Shown in pieces: positions 62,101 through 64,000 of a stretch of DNA of 64,000 bases. Under the pieces are notes generated by a model. It was not told the DNA's origin. It did not search any database and worked only from the letters and a program-made list of their open reading frames with translations. Source of the DNA: Neodiprion pinetum (Eukaryota; Arthropoda; Insecta; Hymenoptera; Diprionidae); assembly GCF_021155775.2 (NCBI RefSeq), contig NC_060235.2:7250693-7314692 (forward strand), in the 5' to 3' direction. Both the position numbers and the translations under genes were made by a program. Within the stretch, counting starts at the first letter, position 1. Every line of letters starts with the position of its first letter.

Positions 62101-64000
62101 TTGAGATGTTTTGGATGAAAATTTCCATTTCTTTACTTGTCAATTATTTAACGTGCATTATGTCTCGAAAAAATGATAAAAAACGAAAATGAAGATTGTA
62201 CGCCGTCGTGTTGAAAAAAGCTGACGGGTTGATACCAATTTCAATACCTACAATTTTCCATCGACTGTAAGAAGTGAAATTTTTCTCAACCCATGGCAGG
62301 CGAGTCTCGACCGGCGAAAATCGAGGGCTGAAAGCCGGGTCTCTTCGTCCTTCGATAACACTTTAGTGGGCTATTTCCTGCGATAACTCCGGAATTAGGC
62401 ACGGTGCATAGGTGGAGGCAGGCTAACAATGCCGGGCGATGACTCCGCCGACATTACGAATTAGACTCGGTTTCGCGTTTATGGGAGATTCCGGTCGGAC
62501 GCATTGGCGTCGCCTCTCCGTCCGTAGCAGATTTTCGATGCCGCAGCGTCTAGAGGCGGAGGAAACGATTCCGCGCCCTTGCCGGGTGCCGAGGTATTAG
62601 CATTGGTTAGCTTTATGAGGCGCTCAGTTCCGTCCTTCCCTGGCTCTGCAGATCAATAAAATCTCGCTGTCTGGAAAAATAATAGCAAATAATCGACTGA
62701 CTCTGCGTTGCACTTTCCGCACCGCGACGCTTCTTGAATTTTAGATATCTTCCGATGCGTACCATTTTTTTTTTTTTTTCTTTGTTTCTTTTTGTCTCCT
62801 TCACACATCCGGGGGCGAATTTTTTTCACCCGTTTTCACAAGTTTTTTTTTTCTCAGTTTTAACGATTCGCAGAATCGAATCTCTCCGCTTCACGATATC
62901 ATCGTTATGGATGTTCGGACTACGTGTAGTAACATCTACGGTTTAAGAATCGATAAAACAGATTTAGAAAATTAAATCCAAGTCCAAATAGTAAGTGGAC
63001 AAAAAAGTTTAAAGTCCAGATAAGGATCAACCTGATTATTGTTAACAACAATTGGAGAAAAATTTTGGCTCTTTTAAAATATCCATTTTGTAGAAAAATT
63101 TCTTGCTTGAACAATCAAACAATCATTTATCAATCTTTACATAATTATTTCAACGTGTAGATCTGATTCCGGAATCGCAACAGAAATTATGGGATTGTTG
63201 TGCCAAATATTTTCTCAGACATCGCTTGAAAATTTTGTTTCCTGCGCACTATAAAATCAACTACATTCTTTGAATGTATGATTACAATGTTTGGCCGGAT
63301 CTATTTTAACCCTGAAATTTCGTTGCTAGGATAAAATTTCGGTCATTATGACAAAACTGTTTCCGACTGAACGTTGTAGAAATGATGAAACACCATTCTG
63401 CTATTTGATAAATTATGTAGCTCATTTATTCGTAAAAGATTTTTATACAAATTGTCTGAGATGGATTGATATTTTCCAGTTCGTTAACTAATAAAAAAGA
63501 GGAAGAAATTTATAATCACGATAATTTACAGATGATAAACTTGAGGTTCGGAAATCGAGCACGTTATTGCTATCCAAAATATAACTCACAATCAGATGAT
63601 TTGCATTGTTTTTTGGTAAAGAAATAACAAACTTGTGTGATTTCTGTATCGCCGCTAATGCAACGAAGTGCTTACAGTTAAAATTTAATGTTTTGAAAAG
63701 TTTTTCTGTATCTTCAGAGACTTTCACCGAGACTTTCCTATTATTAGATTATCTTTAGCGAAAATATTTTCAAACGCTCTCGTTCCATCACCTTTTGTTT
63801 AAGCAATTTTGTTTGTTTGACTGTAAGTCGCATACATCCTTGAATTGTTCAGGTCTTTGGTTAATTAATAACATTGTACGATAATGCTAATCAATGGTTT
63901 AAAATTTTTAAATCCTTGGTGATTGGACTTGCATCCACTTCTATTTTGAAACGGATATTCCGACACAATAACTGTTTACTTTCGTTTCCACCGTTTCGAC
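59162..64000. other. Terminal intergenic region without recognised gene
   Basis: 4.8 kb with alternating AT-rich and GC-rich blocks. A block at about 60770-60860 carries several TAATTA/TTAAT homeodomain-like cores (TTAATAATTAGC, GTAATTAATC). A block at about 62300-62640 is unusually GC-rich. These could be regulatory elements of a neighbouring developmental gene, but nothing here proves it. No coding exon or RNA gene recognised. Confidence 0.35.

Overview
This window is eukaryotic nuclear DNA from an insect. It is AT-rich, its introns follow GT-AG, and the four genes read as insect orthologues. The protein details fit Hymenoptera, perhaps a sawfly-type genome with abundant small non-autonomous transposons, but the order is an inference and the species cannot be read from the sequence.

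The first 35 kb hold four genes, whose exon junctions I placed by reading frame and splice sites. (1) 53-6102 (+): the 3' part of Neurexin IV, a Caspr-family septate-junction adhesion protein; the 5' exons lie upstream of the window. (2) 14321-9943 (-): CTP synthase, complete, 11 coding exons, 603 codons plus stop. (3) 17518-16160 (-): the K63-specific JAMM deubiquitinase BRCC36, 6 exons, 256 codons plus stop. (4) 18891-35071 (+): V-ATPase V0 subunit a (Vha100-1 / ATP6V0A1 type), 11 exons per transcript, with two alternative third exons inside a 12-kb intron. Nrx-IV and CTPS converge on a 3.8-kb spacer. BRCC36 and Vha100 are divergent with about 1.4 kb between their start codons.

From 35 to 64 kb I find no convincing protein-coding gene. 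This stretch holds many foldback, MITE-like elements with terminal inverted repeats: two opposite copies of a ~430-bp family at 38.2 and 45.3 kb, single elements at 39.3, 46.9 and 53.2 kb, a piggyBac-like TTAA element at 50.4 kb, and a TA-flanked family at 58.9 kb with relatives at 48.5 and 15.0 kb. There are also GC-rich islands, low-complexity tracts and a degenerate GAAATC-type tandem repeat.

The main biological signals are two separate cases of alternative exons whose splice phases make joint inclusion a frameshift: the discoidin-domain exon pair of Nrx-IV and the third-exon pair of Vha100. A third is a 112-bp near-perfect palindrome sitting 10 nt downstream of a CTP synthase 5' splice site. 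No CRISPR array, rRNA, tRNA or viral gene was recognised. The four genes do not form an obvious shared pathway; their order looks like ordinary insect synteny.
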